Source: Pelargonium cotyledonis
Taxonomy: Eukaryota > Streptophyta > Magnoliopsida > Geraniales > Geraniaceae
Direction of reading: 5' to 3'
DNA length: 24,427 bases
Assembly (NCBI GenBank): GCA_036897625.1
Contig: JAYMTA010000765.1
Location: 1 to 24,427, forward strand
The stretch's first letter is position 1. Every line of letters starts with the position of its first letter. Under the pieces are notes generated by a model, which was not told the origin of the DNA, did no database searches, and saw only the letters and a program-made list of their open reading frames with translations. Made by a program: the position numbers and the translations under genes. This document shows, one piece after another, positions 9,701 to 21,611 of the stretch.

Positions 9701-12700
9701 TGGGCATCCAAATTCCAGACATTGCTGACCCATAAGTCAAGTACACATGCCCAGGTTGCATAATGTTGTAATGACTTATAGCTCCAAGAGGTGTTTGATT
9801 TTATGCCAGACAGATGTTCATAACATATGTTTGAGAACAGTTTGACTTGTAAGTTATTTATGATGGATTATATAAGATGTTTAAGTATTTCCTTCAAGTC
9901 ATGGATTCATAGTTCTGGAATATATGGGCATGTACTATATTGCCGTTTCTGTGTTACTGGCCAGTAAAGGAGAGTAATCTCTAACTTGGATTTACAATAG
10001 TTTCATGCAACAACCATTGCAGGCAAATATTGTAGAAGAACTTCTCTGTTCTTCTGCTGATCTCGTAACACCTGAACAACTAGCTGTTAGAAGTTCTATT
10101 TCAAAGATCAGAGATGTCAAGGTACATCACAAATATCCTGACTACCCTTTGCAATAGATTTTTCCTGACATTTCTAAATCTGTGCTGCAATCTAATAGAT
10201 ACACCTGGATGTTATAGGAGTGGGATGTCATATCATCTTCAAGACGTGCAGAGGTTCTATCAGAAATTAGACAGGTTGCTTCAAAGTTGTCAACACTGCC
10301 CGGACAATTTGGTATCAAAAACGAAACCTATTATTGGACTGCTGGTTATCACTTGAATGTTAAGCTTTATCAGAAATTACTTTTTGGTTTGTTTGACGTT
10401 CTTGATGAAGGCCAACTCATATCGGTATGTGCTTTCATATTTTTCAGGTAAGCAATGTATGTTCTATGTTATGGTAGGCTATATTTCTGTTTTGCTCAGT
10501 TTTGTTAATCTAAATCTTCAGGAAGCTGATGAAGTTCTGTTGTTGATCACGTTGATGTGGTCTACATTGGGCATCACCCAGAAAATGCATAATGCACTTT
10601 TTGGATGGGTTTTGTTTCAACAGGTATACTTCACCAAGCAATGTTTAACATTCACAAGTTCTTTTCCTTTTTGCTATTTTAACTGAATTCCTCAAACTTT
10701 TAGCTTGTTGACAAGTAAAATATATAGTAACACACTATTTTCTGCCAATTTTCATACTCATAAGGTGAATGGAATGGTTTTTATCTTCATTGTTTTTGTT
10801 TAGATGCATCTTACGGATAGTAGAAGTAGATGCACTTAGTACTTGGGAAATCTTTTGAAGGGGTAAACATGGGGTCCAAGGCAGCTCAGGTTCAATGTTA
10901 GACTGGCTTATGTAGGCTGGCGGGACTGTTTGAAGAAACACAATTGTTTTGTAGTTTAGATGAGTTAAAATCGCAATAAGTCTGATTTTTTATTTTATTT
11001 AATATCATCCAATCTGATTCAAACTAAGCACATTGTAATATTTATACAAGAGTAAAACCAAATCCTATCCAAAGGAATTAAATAACTACATCAAATAAAA
11101 AAAACATGTGATTACAATACATGAACAAAATAACTTGGGCTTTGTTTTGAAAAAGATTTAAACTATGACTTAAAATGTGAAATTTTAATAAAAAAATAGG
11201 ATATGAGTGTCGGAAGAGAATCGGAAGAGTGTCGTGTCCGATTCGAGTGTCCGACACCGGCACGCTGCTGGAGGAGAGTGTCGGTGTTTCATAGCCTTAT
11301 ACAGTTAGATAACTACTTCAAACCAATGAAAAAACTAAATACTACCCTTATCTGATCATGCAATATCAGCTATGGGCTTTACTATAATGTTTACATCTTA
11401 TGCCTTTTATCCTGGATTAAAATGTTCTGTGATGTTGTTGCTTACAAGCTATGCTTTGATTGACCCATATTTAAGCATCCTGTGTATGGTTCAATAAATT
11501 TGATCTACTACCATTATTTTGGTACTCATCTGAGTTAATTTTCCCTATTGAAGTTTGTCGAGACAGATCAGGCGACATTATTGGAACATGCATTTCTTGA
11601 GTTGCAGAAGGTTCTATTTGATACAGATGAACAGGGAAAGGAAGGGCTATATATGAACAGCCTAATATGCTCAAGGAGATGCAACGGAAGTTCAATACAG
11701 TTACGCTTGGTGCAGGCTATTTTCTTTTCTATAAGCATTTGGTGTGATGCTAGACTACTAGACTATCATCTGCATTTTAGTCAGGTTATTTGCTACCTCC
11801 AGTAATTTTCTCGTACTATGTTCCATTGTCCCAATTTAAGCGATAACCAAAATCTCTGAGATCTTTCTAGCATATCATCTTTACTCCGTCCTGTGTCTAT
11901 GTAAGTTTGCACTGTTTTGAATATTTTTACCTTTTCAAAAGGCTCTCTCTTATTTGTAATTATTTTCTCAGGAGCCTTGTAACTTCAGGAGAGTGTTGAA
12001 CTTGTTATCAGCAGTTGGAGTCCTTATTTCTGATGATTGTGGTGAACTTAAGGTTAGTTTTGCATAAGTGAAGGTCATGCATATGCATCTTTAGTGATCG
12101 GTGGAGTTATCTTAGTATGACCTGATAGACCTTTACTTTTACATATTATTTACATTTTAACTCATCATGAACAATTTATGTGCTTCATTTATTCATTTTA
12201 ATGTATAGCGCATTGATTCTCAATCTCGTAGATTTAGTTGGCTTCTATTATATCTGTTCGAATTTTGATTATAACTTGATGTGTGGGGATATTGGTTGAG
12301 GGAACTGAGAATATGAAAATATATGCCAAGCTGAACAGGTTGTTTTGAAGTTATTCTTTTCCTGAAAGCTGTGTTGCTGAGTATTGGTGGTACATTTTGT
12401 ACAACAGGTTGAAAATATTATAGTGCAAATTGCCGATAAATATCCTATACTTATCTTCATTTGCAAATGGCTCACCATACTTTTTTTCTTCTTTTTTTCG
12501 TGACAGCCAACTCCCTGTACTTACATTTTTTTCATTTCGGCAATGTGAAATTGATGGTGATTTAGGATAAAACGACTATTCTGAAGAGAAAAAAAGATAG
12601 ATTATGTACTGTACACGTGATAAGAGAGAAAAAAATCTGCTACATCTTATTGACAAAGTGAAAAATTAAAAGTAGAAGAGTTGTCAAGAAAAATAGTATG

Positions 12701-15700
12701 TGGAGTTATTTGCAACAGAGGCTATGTATAGCCTTATTGAGTATTTATCTGCAATTTACCATATACTATATCAACTGTATAATGCCAAAGCAGTTTAATG
12801 GTTGAACATCTTTTTATATAGTGTTTTCTGGTCGTCTGATCATGCTCTTGTTTCTCCGCTGATTGTGAAAGTCTTGGCCCAACTCAACAGCTTCTAGGGT
12901 TAAAAACTCTACACTGTCTGTTTCACTTATCTGTGTAGCAACTGGAGTCTGGAAGGGTTAAAATTTTGTTTTAATTTTCGGAGTGGCTAAGATGTTTTAA
13001 GCTTGTTGGGAAATAAAGTACCTGAGGTTATTGCTCATCTCAAGATGCGTTCTTACTTCTTAGGAGGGAGGAATTGTACTTGGATTGCTGTTTAACTAGC
13101 TTTATTTTCTCTCTTTTGTCTAAGTTGGTGCCTTTTGATCTTCCCAATCCCTTTGTGTTCTTTGAATTTTTTTATGTACTGACAAAATGAATTTGATTTT
13201 ATTGATATCTTGAGCAAAGAAGTTGCTTCTGAATTTCAGCCGTTTAGTAGCAAACATTAATAATTTGTTTTGGTTGCTTTATCTATCTATATCAGTTTTA
13301 TTACCAAATCTTGTTATTATATTTTAATCATATGAGAAATCTTCCTAAATGCAGTTAACAAAATTGAATGTTCTGGACGATCATGTTACAAGAAAGTTTA
13401 AAAAATACGTGGAGAAGTCCATTGAAGCTGCATGCAAGCGGGTGGGTCATGACTTCACCTTTACATTATTGATTTACTTGCCTGATTTGACATATTATTT
13501 ACACTTGATGTGTTATATTGTTAGGTAGCAGACACCATGGATCTAGAATCTAAAGTAGCGAAGACTCATCCTCTGGCTCTGCTTGCAAGTGAATTAAGAT
13601 CAATTGCTAAGAGAGAGTTTGATTTGTTTCGTCCAAATTTAGATCAATGGTGTCCTGAATCAGGGATATTAACAACCAAATTTTTGCATCAATTCTATGG
13701 AGAAAGACTGGTTTGTATCATAAGCATCTTTTGTTTCACTTGAATGGCTGCTGTATCTTTATTGATCTGTTGTGCTTTTTCTGTGCAATTGGTTATCTTA
13801 ACTAATTAGAACTACACCTTCAACAATTTTAATGGGTATCAATATGCAGACACCATTTCTTGAGGGAGTTTCATGTCTTTCTGAAGATGTTAGATCCGTG
13901 TTTCCGGCTGCAGATATGTTGGATCATGACCTGACTCAACTTCATGCTTCTGCTTTGGAAGAATTAAAAAGTAGTTCATGTCACCCTTCTAACCAAGGCC
14001 TGGACCACTATCAGGTTAGGTTATTGGTGTTGCATGATTTTCACGATATATTATTAGAAGTTTATATGAATTTCTGTTTATGAATCAGATAGGTTCTTTG
14101 ATATGTTTCTTGGCTAAAAAGCTGGTTGCAGCTTATTAAGCACTTGCTCATCTATGTAGTCAGATTCCCATTGCTTTAATTTTGTTGCTCTCTCCTTAAA
14201 TTCAAATTTTTTTTTTCTAAGGATTAAAAAGTTTATTAAATTCAGTAATTGAACTGTTCAACACAAAAGTGTACATTTTGCACGCTTTTGGATACTTTGT
14301 AAGAACTCAGGAACTTATATGGGCCAAAGTGGTCATATATTGTCTGATGCAGATGGGTGTTGAAGCTAACCAGTTCTTCATACTTATTGATGACTATGCT
14401 TTCAGTACATGATAGGACTCAAAACTTTCCTAAACTGAGGGAATGCAATGCCATTTGCCACACTATTCCTTCACATTCATGTTTGGACTAAATTATGTTA
14501 AATATGCATGCAGTTTAGACCTAAAAACTGTAGAAGTAGTAGTGCAGTTCTAAAATGATGTTTTGCTTGCTTGGAATATATAAATATAACAATAATGAGT
14601 TGCCAATTTTCATTTGTGCAGATTGAAGAAGTTTCTAGACCAATTATTCTTGATTGGGTGATTGCTCAGCACAAACGTATCTTGGAATGGACTGGACGCA
14701 CGTATGATCTGGAGGTTGGTTGATGTTTGTTACTTTAAAGTGTCTGTAATCTTGTTGCTACTCAGGTCAACTGTTTTCCGTTTCACATGAAGAGGTGAAT
14801 AGTGGAAGTGGTGAGAAGTGAGAACACAGAAGATAAATTTAGGAAAGAAACCTAATTAGTCCAAGAACTTTGTTAACCCCAAAATAGTCCATGAACTTTT
14901 GAATTCGGGCCAAAATTGGTCCATGCAGTCAACACCCATTAAATTTGTTGTTAAAAGTAGTTGATGATGCAAAAAATAATATTAAAATTTTATATACCAA
15001 AATAATAATTGCTTACATTCCAACTATTTAAATAAAATAATACTTAAATGTCATGAGTTACAAGGTGATTGGTAGTATATTTCTTATTTTTTTTATTTAA
15101 AAAAATTCTTGACACATCTCATGATGATTTGCTGTTCATTTCTTTTATCTTTCTTTATATAACTATTATTTACAATTGGCTGCCATGTCAACAATTATTT
15201 GTTTTTTAATATTGTTTTTTTTGCCTCATTAACATTTTAAATGGTAAATATTTAACTGGTCTTGACGGCAAGGACCAATTCTGGTCCAAATACAAAAGTT
15301 TAGTGGCCAAATTGAGTTTGTTTCTTCGTAAATTTATGAGTTTGGGGTGGGAGATGTTGTCTCTGCTCATCTATCTATATGCAGTGCCTCATCAAATATA
15401 TTGAAACTATATTGATTGTCGGTGTGGTGGTTGAAGAAGCCTTTCCATAAGATGCAATTTTATATTTGTCCAATAATGTTGTCTAGCTAGAGTATTAGTT
15501 TTGTTCCTGATGATGAGAGTATCATATTCACAGATAACATCAAAGTTTGTGTTGTGCATGAGCTTGTGTACGCAATGATGGTAGGGAGGTAGATGTAAGT
15601 TTTTTGTAATTTATAGAGATCAGTGGTGATGCATCTATCAAGTTTGGCACAAGAGTGGAGCAAATACCAAGCTTGATATACTCATGAGACTAAATTATGG

Positions 15701-18700
15701 TTGTGACTATGTGATTCTGGTTTTGGAAAGATTTTGCATGTATTGATCCCTGCAACAAAACTATGTGCTTTCTGCTTATTAGAGATTTGTTTTTTTAAAG
15801 AAGCACAAGGATCAGTTAGCAACTTTAGCTCTGTTTTGGTTTTTGCCCTCATTTTTTGTCTTTTAATTGTTGTTTGGCTCCTCATTAGATCTTTCTTCCC
15901 TTTTCCTCGTTGTTCAGGTAGGTGTCGTTGTTTCCTGTTGCTTTTTTATTGTGAGCCTTTCCAATAACTTCCAGCTGACCAATTATACTACCACCTTATC
16001 AGAAAACATTGATGAAAAGGAAAAATACGCATTTAATAATTTCACTTGCATATGGCTGAAATTACAAGCTTTTTTTTACTTTAGAAAAACTAAAATGAAG
16101 GTGTGGGATTTAGCTGTTAATCTTTTTTATTTTATATATATATATGAACTTTCTGAGCATGTGCAGGGTTGGGAGCCTTTATCATCTCAGCAAAGACAAG
16201 CTGCATCAATTATTGAAGTGTTTAGGATTATAGAGGAGGTATGTCATTGATTGTAGAGCTCATTGTTAATTTTTTGGCAGTATATTCTTTATTATATCTG
16301 TGCCAAACAATATTCATTGGCATTCAATCCCATATGATTTTGGCTGCACAGAAGTTGCTCAACTGAGCTCCTTGTGTTTTCACTCTTTATACTTTCTATC
16401 ATTTTTATTCTCTGCAAAATTAGAATACGATAACACCAAATAGGTGTTTCTACATTTCAGATTCATAATTTTATGATCTACTTAGTTATTGATTGACAGA
16501 CGTTTTAAGAGTATCTTGTGGTCCTGTTATGTTTCATGATTCTTATATCAAAATTTACTTGCAGACTGTGGATCAGTTATCTGCCTTGAATCTTCCCATG
16601 GATATCACACATTTACAAGCTCTACTATCTATTGTTTTTCATTGCCTGGACATGTATTTGCAGAAATTGCTCAACCATTTAGGTATTATTATATTTGCTA
16701 TCTGCTTTTGTATTAAGCTTGGATATTACTTCTTTTTCCTTGTTCTTGATTTTCACTTGAGTTGTTTTATTAGCATTTTAAGATTGGATCTTGCTTGAGT
16801 TAAAAAAAGAAAGATTGGATCTTGCTTATTTTGTCTTGTTGTTTTTGCAGACTTGTGCCTAATAAAAGTGGATTTAGTATATGATTAATGAAACTGAAAC
16901 TAGGCGTTTGCTTTTGTTTAAATGAGTTGGGCTATAGGTTTTCTCGGGTAGTTGATCTGAAACCAGGCGTTTGCTTTTTGCTTAAATGAGTTGTGAGTAG
17001 TAGCCTAGTAGTAGTAGGTTTTCTAGGGTAGTTGATTATCTTTTATTTTTTCTTTTGAATTCTTATAATCTGTTGTTTGAAATATGATGGTGATGATGGT
17101 AGAAAAAAACAGTGAGTTTGGTTTTCAACGAGTACATTCCATTTCCATTGCCTCTAGTTAATGGCTTCTGGCTTTGAGCATATGCAGTCTGTCGGAATTC
17201 TGGGTGAATGTAGGATTTGTGGTACAATTTTTTCATTTTTGCATCTAAGGATGGGAGTACAGTGTATTTTCATTGTAGTTAATAGCCTCTGCCTTTGAGC
17301 ATATGCAGTCTCTTGCAATTCTGGGTGAATGTAGTGTGGTACAGTTTTATCATGCCGTTTTTGCATCTCAAGGACCATGTAAATATTATGTTATTTGCAA
17401 TGTCCTTGACAATCTGAGTGTAGATGATTGATCCGAAGCAGAATGCTGCTGAGCTATCTTCTTCGAAGGGATTGATGCATGATGATGCGTGTATGTAGGT
17501 TTCTGATTATCAGGCCTAGTTTTGATTACAACTTTTTTCCCCATTTTTCCTTCTGGTACTTCAGACTTTTTTTTTTTATCTATTAAATGATGTGCCTATT
17601 TATCCCAACTGCTAACGAACAATTCCTATGATATTGCAGTTGAGAAGATTCATTTATATCCACTGACTCCTCCTCTAACTCGTTACAAGGAGGAGCCAGT
17701 AATTCCAACGGTCAAAAAGAAGTTGTTTGAGGGATTGCTTTTGGATGACAATGTCAAAAATAAGTTCAAGGAAATGACAGCAGCCAAAATCTGCATCAGA
17801 TTAAACACTCTTCAAGTGAGTTTATTGTTTGATATATGCTGCTCATACTTTCTTTGGTTGATTTTGTAGGTCTAAGCATGTGTTCTGTTGAAAATTATAA
17901 CTGTTAAATGCATTTCTCCCTCCCAAAATAATTATCCACTTTCCTTTATTTGTGAAGACTAAGAATGAGCTAGTAGAATTAGATTTTTCCTCTCATAGCT
18001 CCATTTGCTCTTCTTCTAACCAAATACTGAAAAGTATCAACATTATCTATACAAAAGAGAACACGGTTACGAATTGCCCAAGAGAATGGTGAGCTGAAGA
18101 ATATAACAACTGTGATTTGTTTTAGAAACTGAATGCGTCGATCAGGATTATTCTCTCCCTCTCTTTGATATTTAGTTATAACTTAGAAGGTTGATACTTT
18201 TAATAATTGCATCTTAAAATCGTAATATGTGATTATATATAGGCTTGGAAGCGGAGTCTCTATTCCTGCTATGTACATATTAAAATTTTAGTTCATATCT
18301 GGTGATGTTTAGATTGACACAAAATTCTCGTCTTTTTCCTCAGTTGAAATAAATTTTGCTAGTTCTCATAAAAATTTGTGTGTGCATCTTAAATAAAATA
18401 AGTATCATATTTCTTTTTCAATTAATGCAGTATACACTGAAACAAATTGGCACACTGGAAGACAGCATAAGAAAACTTTGGGGAGTTGTCCGACTTTCTG
18501 GTTGTCGAAGGCTTGGTAAGTTTTCTGTGTGGGTTGTGAATTGGTAACCTGAATCTCCTTTATTTGATTAAGTGATTTGTTACATGGACCTATAGAATAT
18601 TTCATATGTATTAATGAATTTGATTTCCTAAGTTGGATATACATTACTGCACAGTTATTATGTCAGTCTTACTGGTCATCTTTCTTGACTGTTTCCAGCC

Positions 18701-20721
18701 ATAGAAGAGCCTCTTGAACCTTCGGAGAGGGATTCACTAACCTACAATGAAGCAGTCGATGAGCTGTTTCTCACCACCTTTAACACCATCAGAGATACTA
18801 CTACGGAAGCAATCAGTAGGCTTTGTGACATTATTGGTGGGCTAATGAAACAACTTCATTTGTGCTGCAATTCGTCCCTGTGAATTGGCTTTCTCTAAAT
18901 TTTATTAATATTTGATTTCTAGGTGCAAGAGTTGTATTCTGGGACATGAGGGACATATTACTGTTTGGTTTATTTCGTGGTAGCGTTGAAGGTGCCCGAT
19001 TGGATGGCATACTTCCACATGTTGATACTGTAAGATACTAAACTGGATTTCCTCCTTTGTCCATGTGCTGGATGTATGAAGAATCAGTACAGCATTTTAG
19101 TTATTGAACTTTGTGTGTGTTTCTGTTAATTGTTATTTTGATTTGGTGTAAGATATCTATGGGTGTGTGTTAATGCAGGTCCTTGACCATATATGTGGTT
19201 TGATTGATGATACACTCAGAGACCGTGTGGTTTTAAGCATCTGTCGAGCATCAATGGTGTGTTCTCTTTCTCAAATTGTATCCTGTTATGGTCCATTGAT
19301 TTGCGGCTTTAGCATAGAATGCGTATTGTTTCAGGAAGCCTATGTTTGGGTAATGCTTGATGGAGGCCCTTCTCGTGCATTTTCTGATTCAGATCTTGTG
19401 ATGATGGAAGATGACCTCAATATATTGAAGGTTTGTGTCATGTACCGGTTTGTCAAAATTTTATAACATTGGGGTTGTCTCTTAGTCCGATACTTGTAGC
19501 ACTTTTTAAAAATTACAAAATATTCCATACTAGGACAAGGATGTAATAACATGGAAACGTTGAAGAAATGAGTAGTATTGTTCGCTCTGGTACATCAACA
19601 CTTGTGAGGATATGGAATGCAAGGGCATTTGTTTAACTGTGGAGTGTCATGTTCTTTAAATGAAAATGTTCATAGGGGCTTAATTAAAATGATCTATGCT
19701 GCAGAAAGTAATCTTTTGCATAATTCTCTTTAGACTATTTAACTCACAACCAATTAATAAAAATCATAATGTAATCAAGGCGACATCAGGTGTACCATCG
19801 GCGATTCTCGGTTCATTTTGTAATAAGCTCTGCTATTTGTTACCATTTAGGAATTCTTTGTAGCTAATGGAGAAGGTCTTCCTCGTTCCTGGGTTGAAGA
19901 AGAAGCAAAACTTGCTGAACAGATACTGAACATGTTTTCTCTCCAGGTTTGGTTCTTAATCACTATGAATTATTTACCTTTTCGTAAGTCAATATTTGAA
20001 ACTTAAATTATAAATTCTTTTTGCTCTCCAGACTGAAGATGTCATTCAATTGCTTATGACTGCCAGCGAGCACATATCAGCAGGATTAGATCCTAATATA
20101 CACGGCCGCATGTGTATGGCAGATGCTCACACTTTAATAAGAGTCCTATGTCACAAGAAAGATAGAGACGCCTCCAAGTATTTGAAGAGGCAATATAATC
20201 TCCCCGTTTCATCAGGTGATATTCCCATTCCAGTATATGATTATATGGAATATGACATCCACCACTGTTTGATAAACTATGATTTATAGAATACATTCTC
20301 ACAAGGGAGTTAAGAGAGGGTGAGGTTTAAATTAGAATCACTTGAGAATTGATAGCGCACTGAGCGCAACAATAACAATATTTGATGGTGAATTGAACCA
20401 CTTGCATCCAGCTCAGATATCTTTAACAGCTTTCTCACTCTCGATTATTATGACTAAGATTTTATGAGCTAATCTGTTCTGACTTATCTGAGTGCAGAAT
20501 ATGACGACATGCCATCGGAGTATTCAATTTTGAGATCACCTTTTATTCCTGATATTCTCAGAGGCACCTCATTCCGTTGGACCAAAAACGATTCAGCTTT
20601 AAAATCACCTTTTATGTTGGATATTCTTAAGCGAAGCTCTTCTTTCCGTCAGGGTAGTTATAAATCACTAAGGAAGAAATTTCAAGTAGCAAAATCTGGA
20701 GTTTGGAATGTACCATGGTAA
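6732..20721 (+). CDS. MUN-domain (DUF810, Munc13-like) protein of the PATROL1 family, At4g11670 type
   Basis: Twenty-six exons join without a break into 1165 codons (1164 aa plus TAA): 6732-6909, 7102-7169, 7397-7628, 7862-7928, 8057-8210, 8761-8931, 10023-10121, 10218-10424, 10522-10623, 11554-11784, 11972-12052, 13355-13441, 13525-13710, 13850-14014, 14622-14714, 16167-16238, 16565-16682, 17640-17815, 18431-18515, 18699-18836, 18923-19029, 19179-19256, 19335-19430, 19851-19946, 20032-20215, 20498-20721. Intron 5 is GC-AG. Family landmarks in order: RYRSDRRKLLDFLMASGLIK (N-terminus), SSGSPPRRAPPP at 99-110, GLSDDDLRGAAYEILLA from 160, LLDYHLHF at 494-501, SEDVRSVFPAAD at 632-643, LSSQQRQAASIIEVFRIIEE to 731 (MHD1 region), the MHD2 region at about 904-1000 and HTLIRVLCHKKDRDASKYLK near 1062. 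PATROL1 of Arabidopsis acts in trafficking of a plasma-membrane proton pump to the cell surface. This paralogue class is less studied, so a vesicle tethering or exocytosis role is inference. No C2 domain is seen. The tail carries a tandem SPF-x2-DIL motif. Confidence 0.93.
7005..7025. repeat. (TTTA)n microsatellite in intron 1 of the MUN gene
   Basis: About five TTTA units in the 192-bp first intron, just before the second exon. It is a possible length-polymorphic site. No function is inferred. Confidence 0.8.
8211..8212 (+). other. Non-canonical GC splice donor of MUN intron 5
   Basis: Exon 5 ends ...CAGATGCAG at 8210 and the intron begins GCAAGC. The acceptor is tttactag at 8760. Joining here gives IRVQMQ followed by ISEAMD, matching the family pattern (GQMEISEAMD in PATROL1, as I recall it), and keeps phase 0. 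CAG|GCAAGC fits the strong GC-donor consensus. The nearby upstream GT at 8199 would delete the conserved VQMQ residues. Confidence 0.8.
8607..8632. repeat. Poly(A) tract in intron 5
   Basis: Fifteen A, one C, then ten A. It could be the tail of an old retroposed sequence, but no recognisable body lies beside it. Simple slippage is as likely. Confidence 0.75.
9211..9632 (+). repeat. Three-copy tandem repeat (about 136-148 bp unit) in MUN intron 6
   Basis: Units begin at 9211, 9347 and 9485 with (a/g)taag(a/t)caa..ttgagga, followed in each by ggagagtaaggaggaat, ttaactggct, acttct, agtccaagat, ggcctcat, caaaattctttgattgag and acacatttagcttccata. The copies differ by point changes and small indels; the third has a short insertion near 9550. 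Intron 6 spans 8932-10022. The open frames crossing it on the minus strand are by-products of the repeat. Confidence 0.9.
11206..11291. repeat. GTGTCGG-rich degenerate repeat in MUN intron 9
   Basis: A GC-richer island inside an AT-rich intron (10624-11553) contains repeated gtgtcgg, gtgtccg and ccgacac words, several in inverted orientation, ending gtgtcggtgtttcatag. Such GTGTCC/CGACAC clusters recur in plant genomes, as I recall, usually as transposon-derived sequence. The parent family cannot be named from this piece. Confidence 0.5.
12053..13354 (+). other. Long intron 11 of the MUN gene, no embedded feature seen
   Basis: A 1302-bp AT-rich intron between exons 11 and 12 with clean GTTAGT donor and ATGCAG acceptor. 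I see no repeat structure, transposon end or coding remnant in it. Confidence 0.6.
14833..15338. mobile_element. MITE-like element with long imperfect terminal inverted repeats in MUN intron 15
   Basis: The left arm (ataaatttaggaaagaaac ... agtccaagaactttg ... attggtccatgcagtcaa, 14834 to about 14931) is matched by the reverse complement of the right arm (about 15260-15338): ataaatttacgaagaaac ... attggtccttgccgtcaa. The roughly 320-bp middle is AT-rich with no ORF. The 'agtcc..gaactt' and 'ggaccaa' words are frequent in plant MITE families, as I recall. The superfamily is uncertain and no target duplication was confirmed. Confidence 0.65.
16897..17037 (+). repeat. Tandem duplication in MUN intron 17, 63-bp offset
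   Basis: aaactaggcgtttgcttttg at 16897 recurs as aaaccaggcgtttgcttttt at 16960. Both copies continue aaatgagttg, then taggttttct, then gggtagttgat. The second copy is longer because of a tag/gta microsatellite expansion near 16998-17016. Confidence 0.85.
17156..17373 (+). repeat. Tandem duplication in MUN intron 17, 121-bp offset
   Basis: agttaatggcttctg at 17156 recurs as agttaatagcctctg at 17277. Both are followed by ctttgagcatatgcagtct, then aattctgggtgaatgtag, tggtaca and tttttgcatct. It is unrelated to the 63-bp duplication about 120 bp upstream in the same intron. The minus-strand open frame crossing it has no recognisable content. Confidence 0.85.
20530..20652 (+). repeat. Coding tandem repeat: SPF-x2-DIL motif twice at the MUN protein C-terminus
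   Basis: Residues 1102-1118 (LRSPFIPDILRGTSFRW) and 1125-1142 (LKSPFMLDILKRSSSFRQ) are two copies at 23-residue spacing in the last exon. The DNA shows it too: atcaccttttat recurs at 69-bp offset (20535 and 20604). The repeat lies after the conserved MUN/MHD2 part, in a basic Ser-rich tail. It may be a short linear motif for a partner or for membrane binding; the role is unknown. Confidence 0.85.
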
Positions 20722-21311
20722 TGGTGTTGCAAGATATTGTTTTCTAGAAGTAAACCTTATTGTTTTTTGTAGATCCTAAAGAAAAGAAACATGTACAAGT
20801 AGCTGTAACAAGTCGCTATGATTCTGTGACGTATCCCCAGGAAACCCTATTTTGTTTTCATGTGTAAAGCTGCCTTAAGATGTGAAAGTATTTGTAATTT
20901 ATTTGAACAATTTCAGTTTCTTGCCGCCTTTGCCTATTTCAGGGACATTCCGTTTTGCTGTTTGCATATTCGAGTTCTCTGTGGATGTCTTTTTCATGGG
21001 AATCTTAGGAGCAGCTACTGGGAAATATATATGAAACTGTGATGTGTGAGTCATTTTGATTGTGACATGTGACTATCTTTGTCTAGTAATTACATAGTTG
21101 CAATTGTGGAATTGTGTTGGTTTTATCAGGAGATTGCGGCGCCGTATCGTGTCATTTGTAAAATTGAATTGTTTAAATAAATTGATGTGAACGTGAATTC
21201 TGGTAAGTATCATTCATATGCACAACACTGAGTCAATTAATTCAGCTCGGCCGTTTTCTCAAAATTCTCACTTGTTTTACTCATTTACTACGTCACAGTT
21301 CATCATGTCAT
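20722..21311 (+). other. 3' UTR and downstream region of the MUN gene
   Basis: Non-coding sequence after the TAA at 20719-20721. AATAAA at 21176-21181, about 455 bases downstream, is a plausible polyadenylation signal; an earlier cleavage site is possible. Open frames here are short and unrecognised. Confidence 0.5.
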
Positions 21312-21611
21312 CACGGCCCGATGTCATGAGAGGCCTAAAGCGAAATTATAAAATGGGGTCTCTAAGATTAAAAAAAACTATAAAATTACTTAAGTTTTTT
21401 CAATTAATACTTATTTATAAAATGGGGCCTTAGTTGCGGTTTAAAAATGCAATTAAATGCATTACTGAATTATGGATGCTGTTTTCTTTATTTAGCTGCG
21501 AATAACACTGCAGTTTCAAACTGCAACTAAATGAAAATATGTTTTGGGGGCCCTCACTAAGACGGGGGCCTAAAGCGACGGCTTCACCAGCCTTATGGTA
21601 GGGCCACCCCT
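21312..21611. mobile_element. Decayed non-autonomous hAT-like element
   Basis: The left end has cacggcccgatg, then aggcctaaagcg and ataaaatggggtct. The right end has ggggccctcac, ggggcctaaagcgacgg, then tagggccacccc. The GGCCTAAAGCG words and GGGCC-type ends match the style of plant hAT elements with GGGCCGGCCCTG-like termini. A nested inverted pair, ttagttgcggttt (21430-21442) and aaactgcaactaa (21518-21530), matches 12 of 13. There is no ORF and no clear target duplication, so the borders are approximate. Confidence 0.55.

Noticed and set aside
9503..9761. Minus-strand frames of about 75 codons in MUN intron 6
   Set aside because: They cross the end of the tandem repeat and unique intron sequence and resemble no protein.
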